Source of the DNA: Rhabdonatronobacter sediminivivens
GTDB lineage: Bacteria > Pseudomonadota > Alphaproteobacteria > Rhodobacterales > Rhodobacteraceae
Direction of reading: 5' to 3'
Assembly (NCBI RefSeq): GCF_013415485.1
Contig: NZ_JACBXS010000035.1
Coordinates: forward strand, 1 to 34,267
DNA: 34,267 nt
Position numbers and translations under genes: made by a program. Shown here one piece after another: positions 16,419-24,303 of the stretch (the first letter of the stretch is position 1; each line of letters opens with the position of its first letter). The notes beneath the pieces were generated by a model. That model had not been told where the DNA came from, made no database searches, and saw only the letters and a list, made by a program, of their open reading frames with translations.

Positions 16419-17521
16419 CCATCCTCCGTGTTCAGCATGATCCCCAGCGCAAGCAGCATGCTGGCCACCGGCAACGCCCAGGCGGCCAGTATGACGGGAA
16501 TCTGCCCGCTCTCCCCCAGAACCTGCGCAAAATTTCGCAGAAAGAACAGCGCGAATCCAGCCAGAATCGTGGCCAGCGCCCGCAGCCCCGCCCCGCCCGC
16601 GCGCGCCATATGCATGCTGGAGCCCGCCGCCAGCAGCATCATCCCCGCCAGCAGCAGCGGCAGCGCCAGCTCCATCTGCAGCCAGACGCGGTGTTCCAGC
16701 GCGGCAAAGCCCGCACGCTCCAACGCCCTGATGAACCCGGGCAATTCCCACAGCGGAATCGCCCCCGGGCGGGCGAAACTGTCCCGTATCTGCGAAGGCG
16801 TCAGATCCGTCGGCAGGTCCAGCCGCGCCATGGTCCCGGCTGCGGCTTCGGGGTTTTCGGCGCCCAGGTTCCAGTCCTTGACCGAATACAGCTCCCACGC
16901 GCCCAGGGTCAGACGGGCTTCATGCGCATGCAGCCGCCGCACGACGCCGCCCCCGTCTTCGATATCATGGGCAAAAACCAGAAAGGTCACATCGCGCAGC
17001 ACCGTCCCGTCGGGCGAGGCGCCGGCGGCATTGATGACCACTTGCCCCCCCTCAACCCCCTGCCGCAGCCATAGCCCGTCGCGCGCCACGGTCACCGCGG
17101 TCACCACATCGCCGCGCAGCTGCGCCAGAACGCGCTGGTATTCACGCGTGGCACTGGCCACCAGCGGGTTCATGACCGCCACATAGACCGCGCCCACCAG
17201 CATGGTCGCCAGCACCGGCACCACCATCATCCGCAATCCAGACCGCCCCGCCGCGCGGATCACCACCAGCTCCGAACTGCGCGACATGGTCAGAAACACC
17301 GCCATGCTGGACAGAACCATCACCAGCGGCGTGATCTGATAGAGCGTCTGCGGCGCGTTCAGCACCGCCAGCCGGACAATCTGGGCAAAGCCGACCTGAT
17401 GGTCGGACAGGCGGCGGACCTGTTCAACCATGTCCAGCAGGATCAGCATGCCCGCGAAGACGCCAAACAGCAGCGCAAAGGTCATCGCCAGCTTGCGGAT
17501 CAGATAGCGCGCCAGGATCAT
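16415..17521 (-). CDS. lptG: LPS export ABC transporter permease LptG
   Basis: One of the two inner-membrane permeases of the LptB2FG transporter that extracts LPS and drives it along the periplasmic bridge. The 368-residue protein has the family layout: three N-terminal transmembrane helices (about 10-30, 50-80, 100-120), a periplasmic jellyroll domain (about 125-270) and three C-terminal helices (about 280-365). The coupling-helix motif SSELVVIRAAGRS after the second helix contacts the LptB ATPase. It starts 16 bases after lptF and ends in a 4-base overlap with lptD. LptB itself is not in the window. Confidence 0.95.
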   Translation of the reverse strand: MILARYLIRKLAMTFALLFGVFAGMLILLDMVEQVRRLSDHQVGFAQIVRLAVLNAPQTLYQITPLVMVLSSMAVFLTMSRSSELVVIRAAGRSGLRMMVVPVLATMLVGAVYVAVMNPLVASATREYQRVLAQLRGDVVTAVTVARDGLWLRQGVEGGQVVINAAGASPDGTVLRDVTFLVFAHDIEDGGGVVRRLHAHEARLTLGAWELYSVKDWNLGAENPEAAAGTMARLDLPTDLTPSQIRDSFARPGAIPLWELPGFIRALERAGFAALEHRVWLQMELALPLLLAGMMLLAAGSSMHMARAGGAGLRALATILAGFALFFLRNFAQVLGESGQIPVILAAWALPVASMLLALGIMLNTEDG

Positions 17522-17537
17522 CGCGTGCCCGCCCCCC

Positions 17538-18650
17538 TCATGCGGCTGCCCGCGGCCGGGCCTGGCGCCGCTGCAGCAGCACCAGCATCACCCCCACCGC
17601 CATCAGCCCCGACAGCGCCGGCACAAAGGCCAGCCAGGCCAGCGCCGGGTCCTGCAGCGCCGGGCGGGCCAACGCATTGTCCAGCAACTGCGTCATCGCC
17701 AGCAGCACGATCGCACCCGCCACCTGTTTCCACGGGCCCAGACGGCTGAAATCCCCGAACTGGATCACCACAAAGCCGATCATTGCCGCCACGACCGCAA
17801 GCACCGGATGCGCGAACCGGTTGGCCATCTCATAACGCAGCTCGGCCGGGGTGGCGCCGCTGGCCTCCAGCAACTCGGGCGGAGGGGCGATGAGGTCGCG
17901 CGTCGAAAACTCGCGCACGTCATACCCGCGCCCGCTGGGGCCGATCAGCGCGCCGATATCATAGGTTAGATCCTGAAAACTGGCGATCACCAGCCGGTTG
18001 GTCCGCAGGTCCCGGACCTGCGCCATCCCGTCCAGCATCACCAGCTTCGGCCCTGACGCCCCCGGCGCCAGCAAGGCGCTGCGGGCGGTGTAGTTGACGT
18101 GGCTGCCCTCGGCCCGCGTGTCCGACAGGAAGACGCCGCGCAGCTCGCCCTCGGGCGTGATCTCGCGGATGAACACCGTGATGTTGCGCGCCGGACGCTG
18201 GAATTCCCCGGCAGTCAGGAAATGAGCCGTGATATTCTCGGCGATCTCGGCCTGGCGGTCGGCAAGCTGGTTGCGCGCGGCGGGCATCAGCACATGCATC
18301 AGTACAAGCAGCATCAACGCGACCACCCCGCCAAAGGCCACCACGGCGCGCAACAGTCGCAGCGGTGAAATCCCAGCCGCGCGCATCACCACAAGCTCGC
18401 TTTCACGGGTCAGGCGCGTGGCCACATAGACGGCGGCGGCAAAGGCCGCCACCGGCAGCACCAGCCGGATGACATTGGGCAGGGTCAGGGCCGACAGCTC
18501 CAGGAACACCAGCAGCGGCTGGCCGCCACCGATCAGCCGGTCGAACAGCCGCACCGCCCGGTTCACCCAGTAAACCGACACCAGCACCAGCGAAAAGAAG
18601 GCAAAGACGCTCAGAAGCTGGAAGAAGACATATCGATCAAGCCTGCTCAC
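17538..18650 (-). CDS. lptF: LPS export ABC transporter permease LptF
   Basis: Partner of LptG in the LPS transporter. The family layout is three N-terminal helices, a periplasmic beta-jellyroll (about 130-270) and three C-terminal helices; the coupling motif RESELVVMRAAGISP is present after helix 2. The product is about 370 residues. Two GTG starts are possible: 18662 and 18650. I prefer 18650 (translated MSRLDRYVFFQL) because family N-termini begin at this SRxDRY position; the ribosome binding site is weak for both. First gene of the operon; it diverges from the M17 aminopeptidase gene, with about 170 bases between the starts that must contain both promoters, a layout common in Rhodobacteraceae. 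Confidence 0.94.
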   Translation of the reverse strand: MSRLDRYVFFQLLSVFAFFSLVLVSVYWVNRAVRLFDRLIGGGQPLLVFLELSALTLPNVIRLVLPVAAFAAAVYVATRLTRESELVVMRAAGISPLRLLRAVVAFGGVVALMLLVLMHVLMPAARNQLADRQAEIAENITAHFLTAGEFQRPARNITVFIREITPEGELRGVFLSDTRAEGSHVNYTARSALLAPGASGPKLVMLDGMAQVRDLRTNRLVIASFQDLTYDIGALIGPSGRGYDVREFSTRDLIAPPPELLEASGATPAELRYEMANRFAHPVLAVVAAMIGFVVIQFGDFSRLGPWKQVAGAIVLLAMTQLLDNALARPALQDPALAWLAFVPALSGLMAVGVMLVLLQRRQARPRAAA

Positions 18651-18822
18651 GCCCGTGCGCACCCGTTGCCGTCACTGCCCTGGTTGCAGCGCCCGCAGGC
18701 TAGTCGGATTCCCCGGCCAGTAAAACCGTTAATGCGCCCGGATCGGGGGCGGCTTTCCTTGGACGGCGTTTCGCTCTAGGTTGCGCGTCGAATGCTGCGA
18801 CACCCCTGACCAGAGGCCTAAA

Positions 18823-20295
18823 ATGTCCCGACTTCTCAGCCCCATCTTCAGCGCCACCGACCCTGAGCGGATCGCCACCCAACCCGGGCGCATCGCCGTC
18901 TTCGCCACGCCCGGCTCCAGCCGCTTCGCCTCGGTGGCCCAGCGCGTGAACCGTCTGACCCGGGGCGCCCTGCGCCGGCTGGTCGACAGTGAGGCGTTTG
19001 ACAAGCTGAAACCGGGCGCGGCGATGGATCTGACCTGGCCCGCCGGGATGGAGGCCGAGGCCGTGCAGGTCATCCGCATGGAGCGCAAGCCAGATGCCGA
19101 GGCCCTGCGCCGCGCAGGCGTTGCCATCGGCAAGGCCCATGGCAAGACCGGCACCCTGGTCGCGGCCGAGGGCTTCGACCCCGCGCCGCTGGTCCTGGGC
19201 GCCCTGCTGCGCGCCTATCGTTATGACGCGCAGAAAAGCGCGCCCGAGGCCGAGGCCGGCCCCTTCGAACTCATGGCCAAGGACCCCGAGGCCGCGCAGG
19301 CCGCCTGCACCGACGCCGTCGCCCTGGCCGATGCCGTGCATTTCACCCGTGATCTGGTCAACGCGCCCGCCAATATCCTGACCACCGAAACCTTCGCCGC
19401 CCAGATCGAGGAGATGCGCGACATCGGCCTGGAGGTCGAGGTTCTGGACGAACCCGCCATGGAAAAGCTGGGCATGGGCGCGCTGCTGGGCGTAGGGTAT
19501 GGGTCCGAATGCCCCTCGAAGCTGGTGATCATGCGCTGGCAGGGCGGCGCGGCGGATGCCGCCCCCCTGGCCGTGGTCGGCAAGGGGGTGATGTTCGACA
19601 CCGGCGGGATTTCCATCAAGCCCTCGGCGGGGATGGAGGACATGACCATGGACATGGGCGGCTCGGCCGTCACGGCGGGGCTGATGCGCGCGCTGGCGCT
19701 GCGCAAGGCGCGCGCCAATGTGGTCGGTGTCGTCGGGCTGGTGGAAAACATGCCCGATGGCCGCGCCCAGCGCCCCGGCGATGTCGTCCGCTCCATGAAG
19801 GGCGACACGATCGAGGTGATCAACACCGATGCCGAAGGGCGCCTCGTGCTGGCCGATGCCATGTGGTACACGGCGGACCGCTTCAAGCCCGCCGCCATGA
19901 TCGATCTGGCCACCCTGACCGGCGCCATGATCGTTGCGCTGGGGCATGAAAAGGCCGGTGTCTTCGCCAATGACGACACCCTGGCCGACGGCATCCTGAA
20001 GGCCGCCGCCAGCACCGGCGAAGGCGCCTGGCGGATGCCGCTGGACCCGGCCTATGACAAGCTGATCAAATCGCGCATCGCCGATGTAAAGAACGTGGGC
20101 GGGCGCACCGCCGGGTCCATCACCGCCGCGCAATTCCTGCAACGCTTCGTGCCCGAAGGCACCCCCTGGGCGCATATCGACATCGCCGGGGTGGCGCTGG
20201 TGAAGGAAGACACGGCCTTTGCCCCCAAGGGCGCCACCGGCTGGGGCGTGATGGCGCTGGACGCGCTGGTGCGCACCCGGTTCGAGGAAAGCTGA
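18823..20295 (+). CDS. pepA: Leucyl aminopeptidase
   Basis: A 490-residue M17 zinc/manganese aminopeptidase, cytosolic, that degrades short peptides; PepA in some bacteria also binds DNA. The metal- and substrate-binding motifs are VVGKGVMFDTGGISIKP, MDMGGSA and NTDAEGRLVLADAMW, all in the C-terminal catalytic domain (about 165-490), and the N-terminal alpha/beta domain precedes it. I chose ATG 18823 (MSRLLSPIF) because CAGAGG at 18811-18816 is well placed and family homology begins there. It diverges from lptF and is followed by a strong GC hairpin. A second, more diverged M17 gene is at 8157-9611. Confidence 0.95.
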   Translation: MSRLLSPIFSATDPERIATQPGRIAVFATPGSSRFASVAQRVNRLTRGALRRLVDSEAFDKLKPGAAMDLTWPAGMEAEAVQVIRMERKPDAEALRRAGVAIGKAHGKTGTLVAAEGFDPAPLVLGALLRAYRYDAQKSAPEAEAGPFELMAKDPEAAQAACTDAVALADAVHFTRDLVNAPANILTTETFAAQIEEMRDIGLEVEVLDEPAMEKLGMGALLGVGYGSECPSKLVIMRWQGGAADAAPLAVVGKGVMFDTGGISIKPSAGMEDMTMDMGGSAVTAGLMRALALRKARANVVGVVGLVENMPDGRAQRPGDVVRSMKGDTIEVINTDAEGRLVLADAMWYTADRFKPAAMIDLATLTGAMIVALGHEKAGVFANDDTLADGILKAAASTGEGAWRMPLDPAYDKLIKSRIADVKNVGGRTAGSITAAQFLQRFVPEGTPWAHIDIAGVALVKEDTAFAPKGATGWGVMALDALVRTRFEES

Positions 20296-20300
20296 GACCC

Positions 20301-20332
20301 CGGGCGGGCGGGCACGAAACCCCGCCCGCCCG
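20301..20332 (+). terminator. Terminator hairpin after pepA
   Basis: A perfect 12-bp stem (CGGGCGGGCGGG at 20301-20312 with its complement at 20321-20332) and an 8-base loop begin 5 bases after the pepA stop. A short T-rich stretch (CTTTTGC) follows about 8 bases later. Confidence 0.7.
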
Positions 20333-20384
20333 TTGCCGGCTTTTGCGGGTTTTCCCGCCGCCGCGCCCGCGCTATCCTGCCCCC

Positions 20385-20627
20385 ATGTTTACCATTGAGC
20401 ACGAGTTCGACGCCACCGTCATCACCCTGGTCGACGAAGGGGCCGACAAGGGCACCCCCCTGCTGGAAGACGTGATCCTCAATGCCTTCGAGGAATGCGT
20501 GACGGTCGAACAATACGACCCCCGCACCGACACCGCCCAGCGCGTCACCCTCTCCATGTCGCAACTGCGCGACCTTGCCGCCGCGCTGAACCTTCCCGAA
20601 GGGGTCTACCGTTTGCGCGGGGGGTGA
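20385..20627 (+). CDS. Small conserved protein of unknown function
   Basis: An 80-residue acidic protein starting MFTIEHEFDATVITLVDEG. It is strongly structured-looking (alternating strands, then a helix LSMSQLRDLAAALNLPEG) and its codon use matches neighbours. I believe similar short proteins occur in other Rhodobacteraceae but I cannot name a domain. No signal peptide, membrane segment or metal motif is visible. The start at 20385 is chosen over the upstream ATG at 20343 because the intervening residues (RVFPPPRPRYPAP) look like untranslated GC-rich leader. It stands alone after the pepA terminator. Confidence 0.7.
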   Translation: MFTIEHEFDATVITLVDEGADKGTPLLEDVILNAFEECVTVEQYDPRTDTAQRVTLSMSQLRDLAAALNLPEGVYRLRGG

Positions 20628-20760
20628 GGGGTGCTCAGCATGTGACCTCGCACCCGCTGCAGGCCTTTCCAAGACCCCGTGCAGGATGGTGCTTGGCGCC
20701 CATGGTCACCAAAGGACGCGTGTGAGAACCTGGTCCTGGGGCGCGCGGGTGAGGAATGAA

Positions 20761-20940
20761 ATGGCTGACGAAATCACTGCGGCCTGCCTTTGCGGCGAAG
20801 CGCGACTGATCTGCGGTCGCTCATTGGGAACGAGAAGCTATTGTCGCTGCACAGACTGCAGAGAATCCACAGGTGCAGCGTTTAGTGTTGCAATCCCGTT
20901 CGAGGCTGACCTGCCGTCATACCTCAGGGGAAAGACCTGA
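20761..20940 (+). pseudogene. Truncated GFA/CENP-V-type zinc-binding protein
   Basis: The 59-residue product (MADEITAACLCGEARLICG...) has the N-terminal half of a glutathione-dependent formaldehyde-activating (GFA, DUF636) domain: the first ligand pair CLCG and the YCRCTDCRESTG cluster that binds structural and catalytic zinc. The family is normally about 110-150 residues and needs a second FCxxCG pair, which is missing because the frame stops after LRGKT. In another frame just after the stop FCPPW appears, which may be a remnant of that pair after a frameshift, but the second Cys is not there. GAGG precedes the ATG. Base use is less GC-rich than the neighbours. Probably a broken gene; a short functional zinc protein cannot be excluded. 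Confidence 0.6.
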
Positions 20941-21100
20941 CGATGGTTCGTTCTGTCCGCCTTGGGCCGCGACCTGCGCGCGCTTCCCGCTCTGGCCGCG
21001 CATAGCGGGCCGGGGGCGGTGTGCGGCAGGGCATGCCCCCCGCCGACCCGCGAACGTCCGACAGGCCAGGGTTTCAGCGCCCTTCACGGCTTTGCGCGCC

Positions 21101-21547
21101 TCACTCCACCCCGAGCACTTCGGCCAGCATCGCGGCAAAGGCGGGCCGGGCCGTGGCGGCGGCGTCTTCAAGCCGGGGATGAGGATCGAGCGTAGTCATG
21201 AAGGCCATGTCGAGCATGGACAGCATCGACTGCCCGTCTTCCTCGTAGAACGCCAGATGGCCGCAGGGCATCATCGCCATGGTGTGCATTCCGGCGGCCA
21301 CGATGTCCGGGCCGATCGCGGGATAACAGATCTTCAGCGCGGTCACGCTGCCCCCGGCAAGACCGAATTCGGCAAGGAACAGCCAGTCCTCCTCGGCCTC
21401 GGTATGGAAGCGGACCTGCGCTGCTGCGGCCTCGGGGGGCTGGTCAAGTTCGTGGATGATGAACAGATCGCCGGGGTTTTGGGCCGTGGCGGGGCCGGTC
21501 AGCACAACGGCGGCAGCGGCAACAAAGGATGTGGTGGAAAGCTTCAT
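21101..21547 (-). CDS. Secreted DUF302-like protein
   Basis: A 148-residue protein with a clear signal peptide (MKLSTTSFVAAAAVVLTGPATA, cleavage near residue 22). The rest resembles the DUF302 fold: the KICYPAIGPDIV segment, then MMPCGHLAFYEEDG and a C-terminal helix. DUF302 proteins have no agreed function; some bind small ligands or sit near redox and sulfur genes. The ATG at 21547 is preferred over upstream starts because it opens the signal peptide and AGGAGCC lies just before it. It diverges from the methyltransferase gene across a 308-base gap (21548-21855) in which I see no further gene and no convincing promoter motif. Confidence 0.75.
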   Translation of the reverse strand: MKLSTTSFVAAAAVVLTGPATAQNPGDLFIIHELDQPPEAAAAQVRFHTEAEEDWLFLAEFGLAGGSVTALKICYPAIGPDIVAAGMHTMAMMPCGHLAFYEEDGQSMLSMLDMAFMTTLDPHPRLEDAAATARPAFAAMLAEVLGVE

Positions 21548-21855
21548 CTGTCGGCTCCTGTCTGCGGATCTGGACCAGTGCCTGTCTGAACCGGCACCGA
21601 TCCCGCCCCAAACCTGCCCGGCGCCCGCCCGCGATGCTTGGGGATGGGTTGGGGAAGACCTGATCTTTCCCTGAGTATGCCGACGATGCAGGGCCGGAAG
21701 CGGCGCAGGCGGCATCGGTTCCTGTGCATTGCATGCGGGGACCGGCGCGGGCCGGGCCGGGCATCTCCACGCTTTCCCCATATCTTGCCCAAGCTTGCCG
21801 GGTTGCGCGCCCATATCCTGCGAGAACAGAGACACCCCACGCAAGGAGGATTGCC

Positions 21856-22746
21856 ATGGCACATCCGCAGACCGATTTGCCCCCGGCGCAGACCGATTCC
21901 GATTTCGTCCAGTTCTGGAACGAGGTTCTGGGGCCGAAGTTCAACCGCTTCCGCCACATCCTGACCGGGGGGCTGACCCATCACAGCGAAGCCGTGTTCC
22001 CGAAACTGCCGGTGCGCCCGGGCGATGCCGTGGTCGATGTCGGCTGCGGCTGGGGCGACACGGCGATGAAGCTTGCGCGCATTGTCGGACCCGAAGGCTC
22101 GGTCACCGGCATCGACTGCTGCGACATGTTTCTGGAAACCGCACAGGCGGAACTGGCCGAGACCGACCTGGACAATGTCACCTTCCTGCGCGGCGATGCC
22201 GAGGTCGCGCTGCCCGAAGGGGCCTTCGATTTCGCCTTCGCCCGGTTTGGCACGATGTTCTTTGCCAACCCCGTTGCGGGGCTGCGGAACATGCGTCGGG
22301 CGCTGCGGCCCGGCGGGCGCATGGTCCATATCGTCTGGCGCGACCCGGCGGACAATCCGTGGCTGTCCATGGCCAAGGAGGTGGTGCTGCGCTTCCTCCC
22401 GCCACCGGGCGCGGATGCGCGCACCTGCGGGCCGGGCCCGTTTTCGATGGCGGATGAGGCAACCACCCGCAAGATGATGGAGATCGCGGGGTATGAGGAC
22501 ATCACCTTCGAGCGCATCGACGCCCCGGTGCTGGTGGGCCGCAACATCGAGGACGCCATTGCCTTCCAGCTTGCCATCGGCCCGGCGGGTGAAGTGTTCC
22601 GCGAGGCGGGGGCCGAGGCCGAGGCCAAGCGCCCGCAGATCGAGGCGGCGCTGACTGAAGCCATCAACCGCCAGCGCCGCGAGGCTGACGGGATCGTCAT
22701 GCCCAGTTCGTCCTGGATGATCTCGGCCCGGACCCCGGCGGACTGA
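21856..22746 (+). CDS. Class I SAM-dependent methyltransferase
   Basis: A 296-residue cytosolic protein with the Rossmann-type methyltransferase fold. Motif I is VDVGCGWGDT at residues 60-69, followed by the acidic end of strand 2 (GIDCCD), the strand-3 Asp in LRGDAEVALPEG and the post-motif FGTMFFANPVAGLRNMRRALRPGG (key parts FFANP and ALRPGG), giving a UbiE/small-molecule methyltransferase impression. The acceptor cannot be read from sequence. The start is fixed by an excellent ribosome binding site (AAGGAGGA, 21843-21850) before the ATG. The open frame extends upstream but without a usable signal. It is followed by a Tat-exported MBL-fold hydrolase in the same direction, 220 bases away. 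Confidence 0.88.
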   Translation: MAHPQTDLPPAQTDSDFVQFWNEVLGPKFNRFRHILTGGLTHHSEAVFPKLPVRPGDAVVDVGCGWGDTAMKLARIVGPEGSVTGIDCCDMFLETAQAELAETDLDNVTFLRGDAEVALPEGAFDFAFARFGTMFFANPVAGLRNMRRALRPGGRMVHIVWRDPADNPWLSMAKEVVLRFLPPPGADARTCGPGPFSMADEATTRKMMEIAGYEDITFERIDAPVLVGRNIEDAIAFQLAIGPAGEVFREAGAEAEAKRPQIEAALTEAINRQRREADGIVMPSSSWMISARTPAD

Positions 22747-22966
22747 GCGCGAGGATCGAATTTTCTTCCCCAGAGTCGCGTCCGGAGCGAAATTATGCTA
22801 CATTTTGCCGCATGCGGGTTGCCTTGGCCGGAGCACGGTGCGGGGCTGACCCGCGCGCTTGCCCGAACGCGCCATATTCCGCGTTCCAGCGCCTGCATCG
22901 GCAGGACAGAGGCAGCGACACACCCACCTCGACCCATTTGCACCAGACGATGTATTGGAGAATAAG

Positions 22967-24025
22967 ATGCCCGAAGGACGCCCCATCGCCCGCCGTGACC
23001 TGTTGCGCCATGGCGTCATGTCCGCGACAGCCCTTGTCGCCGCGCCCGCCCTTCTCACCGGGTTGGCACCGCGACCGGCCAGGGCGAGCATCGAAACCCC
23101 CGATCTTGGCCAGCCGCCCTGGTATCGCTTCGCCATAGGCGATATCGAGGCCACGGTCGTGTCGGATGGCCTGATGAATATCGGGGCCGCCGCCGACCAC
23201 TTCCCGCAAGCGGACCCGGATGCGCTGCAAGGCGTTCTGGCGGACGCTTTTCTGCCCCATGAGCCGACGTTGCTGGAACAAAACGTTCTTGTCCTGAACA
23301 CCGGCGACCGGCTGGTGCTGATCGATACCGGCACGGGCTGGGCGCCCCCGGGTCCCGGCGATGCGCCTGACGCGTGGACGGCTCTGGGCTTCGATCCAGG
23401 CGATACGCACGGTCGACTGATGGGCAATCTGCGCGCTGCGGGCTTCGATCCAGCCGCCTTCACCGATATCCTGATAACCCATCCCCACCCGGATCACTGT
23501 TTCGGCCTGACGGATGCCGATGGCGCGCCGAACTTCCCCAATGCTGCCGTGCACCTGTCGCAGGCGGATTTCGGGTTCTGGACCAGCGAAGAGGTCGTCG
23601 CCATAGGGGGTTTCGTCGGGGTGATTGCCCAGGGCGCGCAGCGCAATCTGCTGCCGCTGCGCGACCGGATCGCCTTTGTCGAGGACGGGCAAGAGGTGCT
23701 GCCCGGCATCACCGCCATGGCCACGCCGGGGCATACGGTGGGCCATACCTCTTTCATCATCACCTCGGGCGATGCAACCTGCTTCGTGATCAGTGACGCG
23801 GCGCATCATGCGGCCGTGTCCTTCCGCCATCCGGACTGGGAGTTTTCCTTCGACACCGACCCCGAGGCCGGAGCACAGACCCGGCGGCGGGTGCTCGACA
23901 TGCTGGCCACGGACCGGATGCGAGTAGTCGGCTATCACTTCCCTTTCCCCGGCATCGGCCATGTCAGCCGCAAGGGCGACGCCTTCCGCTACGTCCCCGA
24001 ACCGATGCGCCACGGCCAAGGGTAG
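22967..24025 (+). CDS. Tat-exported metallo-beta-lactamase-fold hydrolase
   Basis: A 352-residue MBL-fold protein with a twin-arginine signal (RRDLL at residues 9-13, then a hydrophobic stretch to PARA at about 40), so it is folded with its metals before export to the periplasm. The metal-binding set is complete: HPHPDH at 172-177, the PGHTVGH His at 256, Asp277 in ISDAAHH and His324 in GYHFPFPGIGH. This pattern is common to lactonases, esterase-like and quorum-quenching MBL proteins; substrate unknown. The ATG at 22967 follows GGAG (22957-22960) and starts the Tat signal. The 220-base gap before it (22747-22966) shows no other gene. A GC-rich hairpin follows the stop. Confidence 0.88.
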   Translation: MPEGRPIARRDLLRHGVMSATALVAAPALLTGLAPRPARASIETPDLGQPPWYRFAIGDIEATVVSDGLMNIGAAADHFPQADPDALQGVLADAFLPHEPTLLEQNVLVLNTGDRLVLIDTGTGWAPPGPGDAPDAWTALGFDPGDTHGRLMGNLRAAGFDPAAFTDILITHPHPDHCFGLTDADGAPNFPNAAVHLSQADFGFWTSEEVVAIGGFVGVIAQGAQRNLLPLRDRIAFVEDGQEVLPGITAMATPGHTVGHTSFIITSGDATCFVISDAAHHAAVSFRHPDWEFSFDTDPEAGAQTRRRVLDMLATDRMRVVGYHFPFPGIGHVSRKGDAFRYVPEPMRHGQG

Positions 24026-24078
24026 CGCGGAACGGGGACGCAGACCAGACGGCACTGGCGCAGGGGCTGCACGATGCC

Positions 24079-24109
24079 CGCCCCGGCCCGGCGATGTCCG
24101 GCCGGGGCG
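24079..24109 (+). terminator. GC-rich hairpin after the MBL-fold gene
   Basis: A perfect 10-bp stem (24079-24088 with 24100-24109, 11-base loop) about 55 bases after the stop. No T-run follows, so it would be a weak or Rho-assisted terminator. Confidence 0.4.
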
Positions 24110-24303
24110 CCGTTGGCAAACCCGTCGGACTCGGCGCCCCGCCGTGGAAAATGCGCGTTGAGATTGCAATTTCAGTGCGTTTCGGCGATCATGCTGCGAC
24201 AATCCGTCATGTGTAGCCGCGTGGTGCGGCAGCCGATGGCGGCTCGCGCCCGGGCCTGTCGCCCACCACCCGCGCGGCGCCTCTCCCGTGGGGGGGACAG
24301 CCG

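Noticed and set aside
16419..16898. Upstream extension of the lptD frame to 16898
   Set aside because: It lies entirely inside lptG; the ATG at 16418 has a strong ribosome binding site, a 4-base overlap with lptG and opens the signal peptide.
13788..17186. Very long + strand open frame (over 1100 codons) opposite lptD and lptG
   Set aside because: It is antisense to well-supported LPS transport genes; its product is rich in Arg, Gln, His and Pro without domain character, as expected from the high-GC complement of real genes.
18759..18782. TTGGAC and TAGGTT upstream of pepA as a promoter
   Set aside because: The spacing is only 12 bases, too short for a sigma-70-type promoter.
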